DNA from: Nocardioides ungokensis
Lineage (GTDB): Bacteria > Actinomycetota > Actinomycetes > Propionibacteriales > Nocardioidaceae
Direction: 5' to 3'
Length of the DNA: 64,000 bases
NCBI RefSeq assembly: GCF_013466985.1
Contig: NZ_CP059164.1
Coordinates: 2,427,001-2,491,000 of the forward strand
The position numbers and the translations under genes were made by a program. Below, one piece after another: positions 35,257 to 44,699 of this stretch. The number at the start of each line of letters is the position of its first letter. Position 1 is the stretch's first letter. A model generated the notes under the pieces. It saw only the letters and a program-made list of their open reading frames with translations. It ran no database searches and was not told where the DNA came from.

Positions 35257-36924
35257 GTGCGGTACGTCGACGACACCTCGGCGACGATCTGGGTCGAGAC
35301 CGCCGCGGCGGGCCTCGTGACCGTCACCGCGGGCGACCGGGTCGCCTCCGCCCGCACCTTCGGGGCGCACGGTCACCACTACGCCCTGGTGGAGGTCACC
35401 GGGCTCCGGCCCGGCACGCACACGGCGTACACCGTGGACGTGGGGGAGGAGCGGGTCTGGCCCCCGAGCGAGGGGGAGGGCACGGCGTACCCCGACTCGG
35501 TCATCGCCACCCTGCAGCCCGGCAAGCCGCTGCGGCTGGCCTTCGGCTCGTGCCGGGTCAGCGTCAGCCACGACGAGGCCGGCAACAAGGCCTTCGGCAT
35601 CGACGCGCTGCGCAGCTACGCCCTGCGGATGGCCGGCCTGACCGACCGGGCCGCCGACGAGGACGAGCGCTGGCCCGATCTGGTGCTCTTCCTCGGCGAC
35701 CAGGTCTACGCCGACGAGACCAGCGAGGCGATGCAGGAGTTCATCGCCTCGAGGCGTTCGCTCGACGAGCCGCCGGGCGAGGAGCTGAAGGACTTCGAGG
35801 AGTACGCCCACCTCTACCGGCTCGCCTGGAGCGACCCGGCGAACCGGTGGCTGCTCTCGACGCTGCCGAGCGCGATGATCTTCGACGACCACGACATCCG
35901 CGACGACTGGAACACCAGCTGGTCGTGGCGCCGCAAGATGGAGGCCACGTCGTGGTGGCACGACCGCATCGTCGGCGGCCTCGCGTCGTACTGGATCTAC
36001 CAGCACCTCGGCAACCTCGGGCCGGCTGCCCGCGCCGAGGACGCGCTGTGGCAGCAGATCGTGTCGTACGACGGTGACGGCGAGATCGACGTGAGCGCGG
36101 CCCTCGACGAGCTGGCCGACCGGGCCGACCAGGAGCCCGAGAGCTACCGCTGGAGCTTCGCCCGCGACTTCGACACCCAGGCCCGCCTGATCGTCGTCGA
36201 CTCCCGCGCGGCACGGGTGCTCAAGCCGGACGCCCGCTCCATCCTCGACGACGACGAGATGGCGTGGTTCGACGACCAGATGCGCGGCGGCTTCGACCAC
36301 GTGCTGGTCGGCACCTCGCTGCCGTTCCTGATGGCGCCCGGCCTGCACCACGCCGAGGCGTTCAGCGAGGGAATCGCCCAGGGTGCGTGGGGGAAGACTG
36401 CCGCGAGGGTCGGCGAGGTCGCCCGGCAGGCCGCGGACCTCGAGCACTGGGCGGCGTTCGAGAAGGGCTTCCGCCAGGTCGCGCTGATGACGCTCGACGT
36501 CGCCGCCGGCAACCGGGGCCGCGCCCCGGCCACGATCACCTACCTCTCCGGCGACGTGCACCACAGCTACGTCGCCGAGGCCGCGCCGGCGCGCGAGGAG
36601 GGCCGCCAGGTCGCCAGCCGGATCCTCCAGGCGGTCTGCTCACCGATCCGCAACCCGTTGCCGAAGTTCATGCACGCCGTCACGGCCGCCGCCGCACGGC
36701 GTTCGCTGGGCGTCGTCGGGCGTGGGCTCTCCCGGAGCGCGCGGGTGCCGCGGCCCCCGCTGTCGTGGGAGGTCACCGACGGGCCGTGGTACGACAACAA
36801 CCTGGCCGTCCTCGAGCTGCGCCCGGCGGGCATCCGGTTCTGGTGGACGGCCGGCGAGGTCGTCGACGGGCAGCAGGAGCGCCCGATGCTGCGGCGGGTC
36901 GCCACGGTCGACGTCGGCGCCTGA
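35257..36924 (+). CDS. PhoD-like alkaline phosphatase/metallophosphatase
   Basis: About 555 aa from the GTG at 35257. Fibronectin-like N-domain, then the phosphatase core: LAFGSCRVS, LVLFLGDQVYADETS, MIFDDHDIRDDWN and YLSGDVHHSYVAE, which hold the metal ligands. No signal peptide or twin-Arg motif, so it is probably cytoplasmic. The open frame extends upstream to ATC at 35227 with conserved SSLVLGPLVRYVD and an ideal gaggag site 7 nt before it. The true start may therefore be 35227 (ATC, or an ATG misread). Confidence 0.88.
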   Translation: MRYVDDTSATIWVETAAAGLVTVTAGDRVASARTFGAHGHHYALVEVTGLRPGTHTAYTVDVGEERVWPPSEGEGTAYPDSVIATLQPGKPLRLAFGSCRVSVSHDEAGNKAFGIDALRSYALRMAGLTDRAADEDERWPDLVLFLGDQVYADETSEAMQEFIASRRSLDEPPGEELKDFEEYAHLYRLAWSDPANRWLLSTLPSAMIFDDHDIRDDWNTSWSWRRKMEATSWWHDRIVGGLASYWIYQHLGNLGPAARAEDALWQQIVSYDGDGEIDVSAALDELADRADQEPESYRWSFARDFDTQARLIVVDSRAARVLKPDARSILDDDEMAWFDDQMRGGFDHVLVGTSLPFLMAPGLHHAEAFSEGIAQGAWGKTAARVGEVARQAADLEHWAAFEKGFRQVALMTLDVAAGNRGRAPATITYLSGDVHHSYVAEAAPAREEGRQVASRILQAVCSPIRNPLPKFMHAVTAAAARRSLGVVGRGLSRSARVPRPPLSWEVTDGPWYDNNLAVLELRPAGIRFWWTAGEVVDGQQERPMLRRVATVDVGA

Positions 36925-36945
36925 GCGACCGGGGGAGCGGCGGCG

Positions 36946-38832
36946 GTGGCGGAGCGAGGCACGACCTCCGCCCGGCTGATGGTGCTGGGGGCCCTCGGCG
37001 TCGTCTTCGGTGACATCGGGACCAGCCCGCTCTACGCGATGCGCACGGTGCTGGGGGAGTCCAGCCACCTGACGCCCGCCGTGGTCTACGGCATGACCTC
37101 GACAGTGATCTGGTCGATGGTGCTGGTCGTCTCGGTGTTGTACGTCGGGCTGCTCCTGCGCACCGACAACGAGGGCGAGGGTGGACTGCTGGCGCTGGTC
37201 GCACTGCTGCGGCGGACCGTCGCTGGCCATCGGGCGGCCGCGGTCAGCGTGCTCGGGATGGTCGGCGCAGCCATGTTCCTCGGCGACAGCGTGATCACTC
37301 CGGCGATCTCCGTGCTGTCGGCCGCCGAGGGGCTGGAGGTGGCCAACCCCTCCCTGAAGGCCGCGGTGGTCCCGATCGCGTTCGTCCTGCTGGCCGGGGT
37401 CTTCGTCGTGCAGCGGTACGGCAGTGGCCGCATCGGCCGGTTCTACGGGCCACTCATGCTGGTGTGGTTCGTGGTGATCGCGGCCGCGGGGGTCGGCTCC
37501 ATCGCCTCGGGACCGGCCGCCCTGCAGACGCTCTCGCCGCACTGGGCGGTGCACTTCTTCGTCACCGAGCCGCGCACCGCGTTCCTGTCGCTCGGGTCCG
37601 TCGTCCTGGCGGTGACCGGCGCCGAGGCGCTGTACGCAGACCTGGGCCACTTCGGGCGCCCGGCCATCACGCGGGCATGGTTGTTCGTGGTCTTCCCGGC
37701 ACTCGTGCTGGCCTACGTCGGCGAGGCCTCCGAGGTCGTCCGCGACCCCACGGCGGCGGCCAACCCGTTCTACGCCGTCATGCCGGGGTGGGCGACGATC
37801 CCGGTGCTGGTGATATCGACGCTCGCCACGGTCATCGCCTCGCAGGCGGTGATCGCGGGCACCTTCACGGTGCTGCACCAGGCTTCCGGGCTGGGCCTGT
37901 TCCCGCCGCTGCGGACCGAGCACACGTCTCGCGAGCACAGCGGCCAGATCTACCTGCCGGCCGCGAACTGGACGCTCGCGTTCGCGGTCCTGGGGGTGGT
38001 GGCAGGCTTCCGGGGCTCGGACGCGCTGTCCTCGGCGTACGGCGTCGCCGTGACGGCCACGATCACCGTGACCGCGTCGCTCTACCTGTGGCTGTCCCGG
38101 TTGCGCGGGCCCTACGGCGCGCTGCGCGCGGTCGTGACCGCCGGCGTACTGGTGGTCGTGCTGGCCTTCCTGGCTGCCTGCCTGCCGAAGATCCTCACCG
38201 GCGGCTGGCTTCCGCTCGGCATCGGTGTCGTCATGTTCCTGCTCATGTCGTCCTGGTGGAGCGGAAGGCGGCGCCTCGCGGCCGCGCGCCACGAGGCGGA
38301 GCCGCCGCTCGCCGAGGTGCTGGCGCCGGTGCGCGAGGGCGCCGCGGTGCCGGTCCGCGTGGACGGAACCGCCGTCTTCCTCACGCACGACACCTCCGTG
38401 GCCCCCCTGGCGCTGCGCACGATGGTCGAGCAGAACCACGTGCTCCACCGCACGGCCGTCCTGCTGGCCTGGGACCTGGCGGACACCCCGGCGAGCCCCG
38501 CGGACACCTCCGTGGAGCTGGACCCGCTCGACGACCGGTACGACGGCGTCGTCGCCGTCAGGGCGACGTTCGGCTACCGCGAACGCCCCGACCTGCGCCG
38601 CGTCCTGGCGGGCGCCCGCCAGCGCGACCCGGAACGGCTCGTCGACCTGGATCCGGACACGGTGGTCTTCTTCGTCTCGGTGCCCATCCCGATGCTCAGC
38701 CGCCGCGGTGGCATGGCCCGGTGGCGTCAGCGGGTCTTCCTGCTCGTCGACCGGCTGGCCACCGATCCGGTCGAGCAGCTGAGGCTGCCGCGGGACCGGA
38801 CCGTGGTCCTGGGCCGCGAGCTCACCCTGTGA
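36946..38832 (+). CDS. kup: Low-affinity potassium transport protein Kup
   Basis: 628-aa K+/H+ symporter of the KUP/HAK/KT family. The N-terminal LGVVFGDIGTSPLYAMRTVLG block (about 17-37, split at the first helix) and 12 hydrophobic segments fill residues 10-440. A cytoplasmic C-terminal domain follows (about 450-628, VPVRVDGTAVFLTHD). GTG start at 36946, 21 nt after the phosphatase gene. Potassium transport is established for the family. Confidence 0.93.
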   Translation: MAERGTTSARLMVLGALGVVFGDIGTSPLYAMRTVLGESSHLTPAVVYGMTSTVIWSMVLVVSVLYVGLLLRTDNEGEGGLLALVALLRRTVAGHRAAAVSVLGMVGAAMFLGDSVITPAISVLSAAEGLEVANPSLKAAVVPIAFVLLAGVFVVQRYGSGRIGRFYGPLMLVWFVVIAAAGVGSIASGPAALQTLSPHWAVHFFVTEPRTAFLSLGSVVLAVTGAEALYADLGHFGRPAITRAWLFVVFPALVLAYVGEASEVVRDPTAAANPFYAVMPGWATIPVLVISTLATVIASQAVIAGTFTVLHQASGLGLFPPLRTEHTSREHSGQIYLPAANWTLAFAVLGVVAGFRGSDALSSAYGVAVTATITVTASLYLWLSRLRGPYGALRAVVTAGVLVVVLAFLAACLPKILTGGWLPLGIGVVMFLLMSSWWSGRRRLAAARHEAEPPLAEVLAPVREGAAVPVRVDGTAVFLTHDTSVAPLALRTMVEQNHVLHRTAVLLAWDLADTPASPADTSVELDPLDDRYDGVVAVRATFGYRERPDLRRVLAGARQRDPERLVDLDPDTVVFFVSVPIPMLSRRGGMARWRQRVFLLVDRLATDPVEQLRLPRDRTVVLGRELTL

Positions 38833-38841
38833 CCCGGCCGG

Positions 38842-39006
38842 TCAGGCGCGGACCAGTGCCGCGAGGCCCGGCATGGTGACCGGTGCGCAGTCGCAGGTGT
38901 CTCCGCACGCGAGGTAGGTGTGGAGGGCGTGCCCGCACTGCGGGCACGGCATGTCGTGGGAGAGGTGCACGGACGTGGCGTCGTGGCTCTCGACGGTGTC
39001 CCACAT
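38842..39006 (-). CDS. Small zinc-ribbon-like protein (54 aa)
   Basis: 54 aa with CPQCGHALHTY and CGDTCDC, five cysteines arranged in pairs, followed by the C-terminus APVTMPGLAALVRA. A strong GGAGGTAGAGCC ribosome site before the ATG at 39006 sets the start and argues for translation. It converges on kup with a 9-nt gap. Metal binding is inferred. Function unknown. Confidence 0.7.
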   Translation of the reverse strand: MWDTVESHDATSVHLSHDMPCPQCGHALHTYLACGDTCDCAPVTMPGLAALVRA

Positions 39007-39219
39007 GGCTCTACCTCCCTTCTCTGCTTGTCGTGAGCCCCCCGGCTCGATTGCTGCAACCGTAGGGACGGCCGAGGACCGCCGAGGTGGAACACGCCGC
39101 AGATGCCACACGTGGGGGAGTGAAGATGACACGACCGGACCACCTCCCTGACCCGGATGACCCAGCCCGGACGGGTGATGAACCTGCCCCTGTCGTCCAG
39201 GCTCGCGCCGCGGCCGGGC

Positions 39220-39636
39220 TCAGTCCTCGGACGCGCCCGTCGGGCGGTAGAGCCGCTGCACCGCGGAGGCGATGTCGTCACCGCTGCGGTCGACGGGCTC
39301 CATGTACAGCCGGGCCTCGGCGATGAGGCGGTCCCGCACCACGGCGATGATGACGCCGCGCATGCCGAACGCGGAGCCGTCGGTGTGCCGGCCCCGCCAG
39401 TCGACCTCGCCCCACTCGGTCTCCCCGTCCACCGACAGCGCCACCAGCTCGGCGTGGAAGTCGGGGACGCCGTCGAAGACGGCGGACCAGTTCTCCAGCA
39501 CCTGCGCACGCCCGGTGAACTCGCGGCCCGGGTGGACGGGCTGGACGCTGGCGTAGTCCTCGGCGAACCACGACGCCATGCGCTCGGCGTCATGCGCGTT
39601 CTGCGCCTCGGTGAGGTGCTCCAGCACGCTCCTCAT
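39220..39636 (-). CDS. SnoaL/NTF2-like protein
   Basis: 138 aa, cone-shaped NTF2 fold by pattern: AHDAERMASWFAEDYASVQPVHPG at the N-terminus, TGRAQVLENWSAVFDGVPDFHAELV and a terminal GVIIAVVRDRLIAEARLYMEPVD strand. Such proteins may be ketosteroid-isomerase-like enzymes or binding proteins; activity unknown. ATG at 39636 with TAGGTT 6 nt upstream. Confidence 0.85.
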   Translation of the reverse strand: MRSVLEHLTEAQNAHDAERMASWFAEDYASVQPVHPGREFTGRAQVLENWSAVFDGVPDFHAELVALSVDGETEWGEVDWRGRHTDGSAFGMRGVIIAVVRDRLIAEARLYMEPVDRSGDDIASAVQRLYRPTGASED

Positions 39637-39642
39637 GAGACG

Positions 39643-39648
39643 AACCTA
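39643..39648 (-). promoter_or_regulatory. Leaderless -10 box of the SnoaL-like gene
   Basis: TAGGTT on the minus strand, 6 nt before the ATG at 39636. Confidence 0.5.
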
Positions 39649-39700
39649 GTCCGATCGAGGGTGCTGGGAAACCCCGGCCCGACGTGGCACGATCGCACAC

Positions 39701-40150
39701 GTGAGCAGCACCCCCGCCGAGGCGCAGCGCCGGCGTGACCTGGCGCTGCTGCGCCGCGTCAAGGACCGGATGGACCGCGAGTACGCCCAGCCGCTGGACG
39801 TCGAGGCCCTCGCCCGGGGCGTGCACATGTCGGCCGGGCACCTGAGCCGCCAGTTCCGGATCGCGTACGGCGAGTCGCCGTACTCCTACCTGATGACGCG
39901 ACGCATCGAGCGGGCGATGGCACTGCTGCGCCGCGGCGACCTCAGCGTCACCGAGGTCTGCTTCGCGGTCGGCTGCTCGTCGCTGGGCACCTTCAGCACG
40001 CGGTTCACCGAGCTGGTGGGCGTGCCACCCAGCACCTACAGGGAGCAGGCCACCCAGGCGGCGGGGGAGATGCCGTCGTGCGTCACCAAGCAGGTCACCC
40101 GACCGGTCAGGAATCGAGAAGCGCAGGCACCGTCGCCGCAACTAGCGTGA
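39701..40150 (+). CDS. AraC family regulator, DNA-binding domain only
   Basis: 149 aa, essentially just the two-HTH AraC domain: LARGVHMSAGHLSRQFRIAYG (first HTH) and VTEVCFAVGCSSLGTFSTRFTELVGVPPSTYR (second, split at the turn; about 83-113). No sensor domain, similar to SoxS/MarA-size regulators. GTG start at 39701. It is directly upstream of two VOC genes and the UvrA-like gene, so it may control them; that is inference. The C-terminal tail (about 120-149) is not conserved-looking. Confidence 0.88.
   Translation: MSSTPAEAQRRRDLALLRRVKDRMDREYAQPLDVEALARGVHMSAGHLSRQFRIAYGESPYSYLMTRRIERAMALLRRGDLSVTEVCFAVGCSSLGTFSTRFTELVGVPPSTYREQATQAAGEMPSCVTKQVTRPVRNREAQAPSPQLA
40143..40148 (+). promoter_or_regulatory. 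Leaderless -10 box of the VOC-VOC-uvrA-like operon
   Basis: TAGCGT, 7 nt before the ATG at 40156; overlaps the end of the AraC gene. Confidence 0.5.
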
Positions 40151-40155
40151 GCGCC

Positions 40156-40566
40156 ATGGACATCAGCATCCACTCCGCCTTCCTTCCGCACGAGGATCCC
40201 GAGGCCTCGCTGGCCTTCTACCGGGACGTCCTCGGCTTCGAGCTCCGCAACGACGTCGGCTACAACGGGATGCGGTGGCTCACCGTGGGCCACCCGGACC
40301 AGCCCGGCACGTCGCTGGTCCTGCACCCGCCGGCCGCCGACCCCGGGATCACCGACGACGAGCGACGCACCATCGCAGACATGATGGCCAAGGGCACCTA
40401 CGCGATCCTCGTGCTCGCCACGCCCGACCTCGATGCCACCTTCGAGAAGCTGGCGGCCAGCGAGGTCGAGATCGTGCAGGAGCCGACCAACCAGCCCTAC
40501 GGCATCCGCGACTGCGCTGTCCGCGACCCCGCGGGCAACATGGTCCGCATCAACGAGGTGCACTGA
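40156..40566 (+). CDS. VOC family protein (glyoxalase/bleomycin-resistance fold), first
   Basis: 136 aa, one pair of beta-alpha-beta-beta-beta units. HSAFLPHEDPEASLAFYRDVLG starts the first and ends in the possible metal Glu of MVRINEVH. Function may be glyoxalase-like isomerase, dioxygenase or drug-binding protein. ATG at 40156; the next gene begins 1 nt after its stop. Confidence 0.87.
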   Translation: MDISIHSAFLPHEDPEASLAFYRDVLGFELRNDVGYNGMRWLTVGHPDQPGTSLVLHPPAADPGITDDERRTIADMMAKGTYAILVLATPDLDATFEKLAASEVEIVQEPTNQPYGIRDCAVRDPAGNMVRINEVH

Positions 40567-40567
40567 G

Positions 40568-41206
40568 ATGGCCTCCCTCGCATCCGTCACCCTCGAGGTG
40601 CCGGACACCACGGCCGCTTCGTCCTTCTACGCCGCCGCCTTCGGGCTGGACGACCGGCTCCGCGTCCGCCACTCGGAGGCGCCGACCACCGGCTACCGCG
40701 GATTCACGCTGTCACTCGTGGTGGCCCAGCCGAGCAACGTCGACAGCCTGGTCCGCAGCGCCCTGGACGCCGGCGCCACCTCGCTCAAGCCGGCCCGGAA
40801 GAGCTTCTGGGGCTACGGCGGTGTCGTGCAGGCCCCGGACGGGGCGATCTGGAAGGTCGCGTCGTCCTCGAAGAAGGACACCGGACCGGCCACGCGCGAG
40901 GTCGACGACTTCGTGCTGCTGCTGGGCGTCGCCGACGTCAAGGCGAGCAAGCAGTTCTACGTCGACCACGGGCTGGCCGTCGCCAAGAGCTTCGGCAGCA
41001 AGTACGTCGAGTTCGACACCCAGGCGTCAGGGGTCAAGCTGGCGCTCTACGGGCGCCGGGCCGCAGCCAAGGACGCCGGCGTCTCCCCGGACGGCTCGGG
41101 ATCCCACCGGATCGTGATCGGCAGCGATGCCGGGCCCTTCACCGACCTCGACGGGTTCGCGTGGGAGACGGCGGCGGCCCACGAGGGGAGAGCACCCAGC
41201 GCATGA
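40568..41206 (+). CDS. VOC family protein, second (two-module)
   Basis: 212 aa with two VOC modules: residues about 1-100 (SVTLEVPDTTAASSFYAAAFG) and about 112-200 (FVLLLGVADVKASKQFYVDHG), ending in a polar tail. Related to glyoxalases that are not clearly metal enzymes. It overlaps the UvrA-like gene by 4 nt (ATGA), so the three-gene unit is tightly coupled. Confidence 0.85.
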   Translation: MASLASVTLEVPDTTAASSFYAAAFGLDDRLRVRHSEAPTTGYRGFTLSLVVAQPSNVDSLVRSALDAGATSLKPARKSFWGYGGVVQAPDGAIWKVASSSKKDTGPATREVDDFVLLLGVADVKASKQFYVDHGLAVAKSFGSKYVEFDTQASGVKLALYGRRAAAKDAGVSPDGSGSHRIVIGSDAGPFTDLDGFAWETAAAHEGRAPSA

Positions 41207-43575
41207 CCACGGGGAAGAGCAGCGAGTCGCACGCCGCCGACGGCCACGACCTGATCCGCGTCCAGGGCGCCCGCGAGAACAACCTCAAGGACATCAGCCT
41301 CGAGATCCCCAAGCGCCGGCTCACGGCGTTCACCGGGGTCTCCGGGTCGGGCAAGAGCTCGCTGGTGTTCGCGACCATCGCCGCCGAGTCGCAGCGGATG
41401 ATCAACGAGACCTACAGCGCCTTCGTCCAGGGCTTCATGCCGAGCCTGGCGCGCCCGGAGGTCGACTACCTCGACGGGCTCACCACGGCGATCATCGTCG
41501 ACCAGGAGCGGATGGGCGCCAACCCGCGGTCCACGGTCGGCACCGTGACCGACGCCAACGCGATGCTGCGGATTCTCTTCAGCCGGATCGGCACGCCGCA
41601 CATCGGGCCGCCGACCGCATTCGCGTTCAACGTCCCGACCCGCGTGGCCAGCGGGATGATGAAGACCGACAAGGGACAGGGATCGACGTCCGTGGTCCGC
41701 AACGCGGTCTACCAGGGCGGCATGTGCCCGAAGTGCGAGGGCATGGGGTCGCTCAACGACTTCGACCTGACGGCGATCTACGACGAGTCGAAGTCGCTGG
41801 CCGAGGGTGCGCTGCTGGTGCCCGGCTACAGCATGGACGGCTGGTACGGCCGGATCTTCAGCGGCGCCGGCCTCGACATGGACAAGCCGATCGCGAAGTA
41901 CTCGGCCAGGGATCTCAAGAAGCTCCTGTACGGCGAGCCGGAGAAGATCAAGGTCGAGGGCGTGAACCTCACCTACGAGGGGGTGCTGACCAAGATCCAG
42001 AAGTCGATGCTCTCCAAGGACGTCGAGTCCCTGCAGCCCCACGTGCGCCGGTTCGTCGAGCGCGCGGTCACGTTCACGACCTGCCCCGACTGCGAGGGGA
42101 CCAGGCTGGGCAAGGAGGCCCGGTCGTCGAAGATCCTGGGCCGGAGCATCGCGGACGTGTGCTCCATGCAGATCAGCGACCTGGGGGAGTGGCTGCGGGA
42201 GCTGGACGAGCCGTCGGTCGCGCCGCTGCTCGCGGGACTCCGGCACCTCATCGACGCGTTCGACGAGATCGGCCTGGGCTACCTGTCCCTGGACCGGCCG
42301 TCCGGCACGTTGTCCGGGGGAGAGGCGCAGCGCACGAAGATGATCCGTCACCTCGGATCCTCCCTCACCGACGTCACCTACGTGTTCGACGAGCCCACGA
42401 TCGGCCTGCACCCCCACGACATCGCGCGGATGAACCGGCTGCTGCTCCAGCTGCGCGACAAGGGCAACACGGTCCTCGTGGTCGAGCACAAGCCCGAGAC
42501 GATCGCGATCGCCGACCATGTGGTCGACCTCGGGCCGGGCGCCGGTACCGCGGGCGGGACGATCTGCTTCGAGGGCACCGTGGAGGGCCTGCGCACCAGC
42601 GACACGACCACCGGGCACCACCTCGACGACCGGGCCTCGCTCAAGGCGTCCGTGCGCGAGGCGACCGGACGGCTCGAGGTCAGGGGAGCAGACACCCACA
42701 ACCTCCGGGACGTCGACGTCGACATCCCGCTGGGCGTGCTGTGCGTGATCACCGGAGTGGCCGGCTCCGGCAAGAGCTCGTTGATCCACGGCTCGGTCGC
42801 CCCGCAGGACGGCGTCGTCGTGGTCGACCAGGGCGCGATCAAGGGTTCTCGCCGCAGCAACCCCGCGACGTACACCGGACTGCTGGAGCCGATCCGCAAG
42901 GCGTTCGCCAAGGCCAACGGGGTCAAGCCCGCGCTGTTCAGCTCCAACTCCGAGGGCGCCTGCCCGGCCTGCAACGGCGCCGGGGTCATCTTCACCGAGC
43001 TCGGCGTGATGGCGACCGTGGAGTCGATGTGCGAGGAGTGTGAGGGGAGGCGCTTCCAGGCCTCCGTCCTCGAGTACACCCTGGGTGGCCGCAACATCGC
43101 CGAGGTGCTGGCGATGCCGGTGGCCGAGGCGCTGGACTTCTTCGGCGACGGCGACGCGAGGACTCCCGCGGCCCACAAGGTCCTGGAGCGGCTCGCCGAC
43201 GTCGGGCTCGCCTACCTCACCCTCGGCCAGCCGCTGACCACCCTGTCCGGCGGGGAGCGTCAGCGGCTCAAGCTCGCCGTGCAGATGGCCGAGAAGGGCG
43301 ACGTCTACGTGCTCGACGAGCCCACGACCGGCCTGCACCTCGCCGACGTCGAGAACCTGCTCGGCCTGCTGGACCGGCTCGTGGACGCCGGCAGGTCGGT
43401 GATCGTGATCGAGCACCACCAGGCCGTGATGGCGCACGCCGACTGGGTGATCGACCTCGGTCCGGGCGCGGGCCACGACGGCGGCACGGTCGTCTTCGAG
43501 GGCACGCCCACCGACCTCGTCGCCGCCCGCGCGACCCTCACCGGCGAGCACCTCGCGGCGTACGTGGGCGCCTGA
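41203..43575 (+). CDS. UvrA-like ABC ATPase (UvrA2/drug-resistance type)
   Basis: 790 aa, about 150-200 aa shorter than canonical UvrA. It has two ABC modules: FTGVSGSGKSSLVF and LSGGEAQRTKM / VFDEPTIGLHPHD, then TGVAGSGKSSLIHG and LSGGERQRLKL / VLDEPTTGLHLAD. Zinc modules CPKCEG and CPACNG ... CEECEG are kept. The shorter insertion points to loss of the UvrB-binding region, as in UvrA2 and DrrC-like proteins that bind drug-modified DNA. The ATG at 41203 overlaps the VOC stop. Role in tolerance to a DNA-binding compound is inference from operon context. Confidence 0.9.
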   Translation: MTTGKSSESHAADGHDLIRVQGARENNLKDISLEIPKRRLTAFTGVSGSGKSSLVFATIAAESQRMINETYSAFVQGFMPSLARPEVDYLDGLTTAIIVDQERMGANPRSTVGTVTDANAMLRILFSRIGTPHIGPPTAFAFNVPTRVASGMMKTDKGQGSTSVVRNAVYQGGMCPKCEGMGSLNDFDLTAIYDESKSLAEGALLVPGYSMDGWYGRIFSGAGLDMDKPIAKYSARDLKKLLYGEPEKIKVEGVNLTYEGVLTKIQKSMLSKDVESLQPHVRRFVERAVTFTTCPDCEGTRLGKEARSSKILGRSIADVCSMQISDLGEWLRELDEPSVAPLLAGLRHLIDAFDEIGLGYLSLDRPSGTLSGGEAQRTKMIRHLGSSLTDVTYVFDEPTIGLHPHDIARMNRLLLQLRDKGNTVLVVEHKPETIAIADHVVDLGPGAGTAGGTICFEGTVEGLRTSDTTTGHHLDDRASLKASVREATGRLEVRGADTHNLRDVDVDIPLGVLCVITGVAGSGKSSLIHGSVAPQDGVVVVDQGAIKGSRRSNPATYTGLLEPIRKAFAKANGVKPALFSSNSEGACPACNGAGVIFTELGVMATVESMCEECEGRRFQASVLEYTLGGRNIAEVLAMPVAEALDFFGDGDARTPAAHKVLERLADVGLAYLTLGQPLTTLSGGERQRLKLAVQMAEKGDVYVLDEPTTGLHLADVENLLGLLDRLVDAGRSVIVIEHHQAVMAHADWVIDLGPGAGHDGGTVVFEGTPTDLVAARATLTGEHLAAYVGA

Positions 43576-43601
43576 CCGAGAGGACCGCGAGCAGCGGGGT
43601 C

Positions 43602-44699
43602 TCAGTCGTCCCCAGCCGGGTCACCCTGCGTGGGCGCCGCGACCCCGCTTCTGTCGGTCTCCCGGTCGGTCTCACTGTCGACCTCGGCCTCGGACGCCGC
43701 GAGCAGGCCGTAGACGGGGGAGCGGGCGGCAGCCGCGCGCACGCCGGCTGCGGTGGACGCCAGGTAGCCCTGCGAGGTGGCCAGCGACCGGTGCCCCAGG
43801 AAGTCCATCAGCTCCACCGCGGTGGCGCCCCGCTCGACCAGCCGGGTCGCGGCCGTGTGCCGCAGGGCGTGCACGAGCGCGCCACGGGCGCGGGCGGCGT
43901 TGACCCCGGCGTCGCGGTAGACGAGCTCGACGAGGTACTGGAGCGCGCCGGTGCGCATCCGCTGCCCGGTCCGGTCGACGAACAACGGATCGTTGGGGCG
44001 CCACCAGGCCCAGGCGTCGTCGTCGCTGGTGACGCCGCGCTGGCGGGCGGTGCCGGGGAACCGGGCGCGGCGGCTGTCGAGGTAGTCGGCCAGGAAGTCC
44101 AGCAGCACCGGCTCGATCGGGATCGTGCGCTCGGCGTCGCCCTTGCCGAGCACCTTGATCCGCTGGTTGCCGTGGGTGCGCGTGACGTCGCCGATGTCGA
44201 CGGCCAGCAGCTCGGCCGACCGCACTCCGGTCACCATCGCGGTCAGCACGACGGCGGCGTCGAGCTCGGGCCACGGCTGCCGGCGTCGTACCGCGGCGTC
44301 GGTGAGCGTCCGCACGATCCGGGCGGCGTCGTCCTCGGCGAACGGCTTGGGAAGGCGTTGCGGTGACCTGGGCTTGCCGACACCCGGCATCGGGGAACCG
44401 TCGAGGTGCTCCTCGGAGACGAGGTACTCGAAGAAGCCGCTCCAGGTCGAGTGAGCCCGCCGCACGCTGGCCGCGGCGCGGCCCTGCGACCAGACGCCGA
44501 AGGCGTGACGCAGCACTGACAGGGTCAGGTCACCGATGCGCAGCTCGTCGGCTGGGCGACCCAGGTGTGCCGCGGCGCCGGCGATGATCGCTGCCAGGTC
44601 ACGGGAGTACGCCGCCCGGGTGTGCGGGGAGTCCTTGCGCGGCGCCCGCGCCAGGAACCAGCCGTCGACGGCCTCGCTGACCAACAAGTTGCCCTTCAC
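43602..44699 (-). CDS. Tyrosine recombinase/integrase (XerC/D-like)
   Basis: 365 aa. An N-terminal SAM-like core-binding domain (about 8-100, PHTRAAYSRDLAAII) is followed by the catalytic domain: Arg in TGVRSAELL, His-x-x-Arg in HALRHTAATRL, His in LGHRSLATSQGYL and the Tyr nucleophile in the same block. The C-terminal tail is acidic and disordered. GTG start at 44699. It could be a Xer paralogue or a relic integrase; no excisionase, att repeat or phage gene is adjacent. Confidence 0.9.
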   Translation of the reverse strand: MKGNLLVSEAVDGWFLARAPRKDSPHTRAAYSRDLAAIIAGAAAHLGRPADELRIGDLTLSVLRHAFGVWSQGRAAASVRRAHSTWSGFFEYLVSEEHLDGSPMPGVGKPRSPQRLPKPFAEDDAARIVRTLTDAAVRRRQPWPELDAAVVLTAMVTGVRSAELLAVDIGDVTRTHGNQRIKVLGKGDAERTIPIEPVLLDFLADYLDSRRARFPGTARQRGVTSDDDAWAWWRPNDPLFVDRTGQRMRTGALQYLVELVYRDAGVNAARARGALVHALRHTAATRLVERGATAVELMDFLGHRSLATSQGYLASTAAGVRAAAARSPVYGLLAASEAEVDSETDRETDRSGVAAPTQGDPAGDD

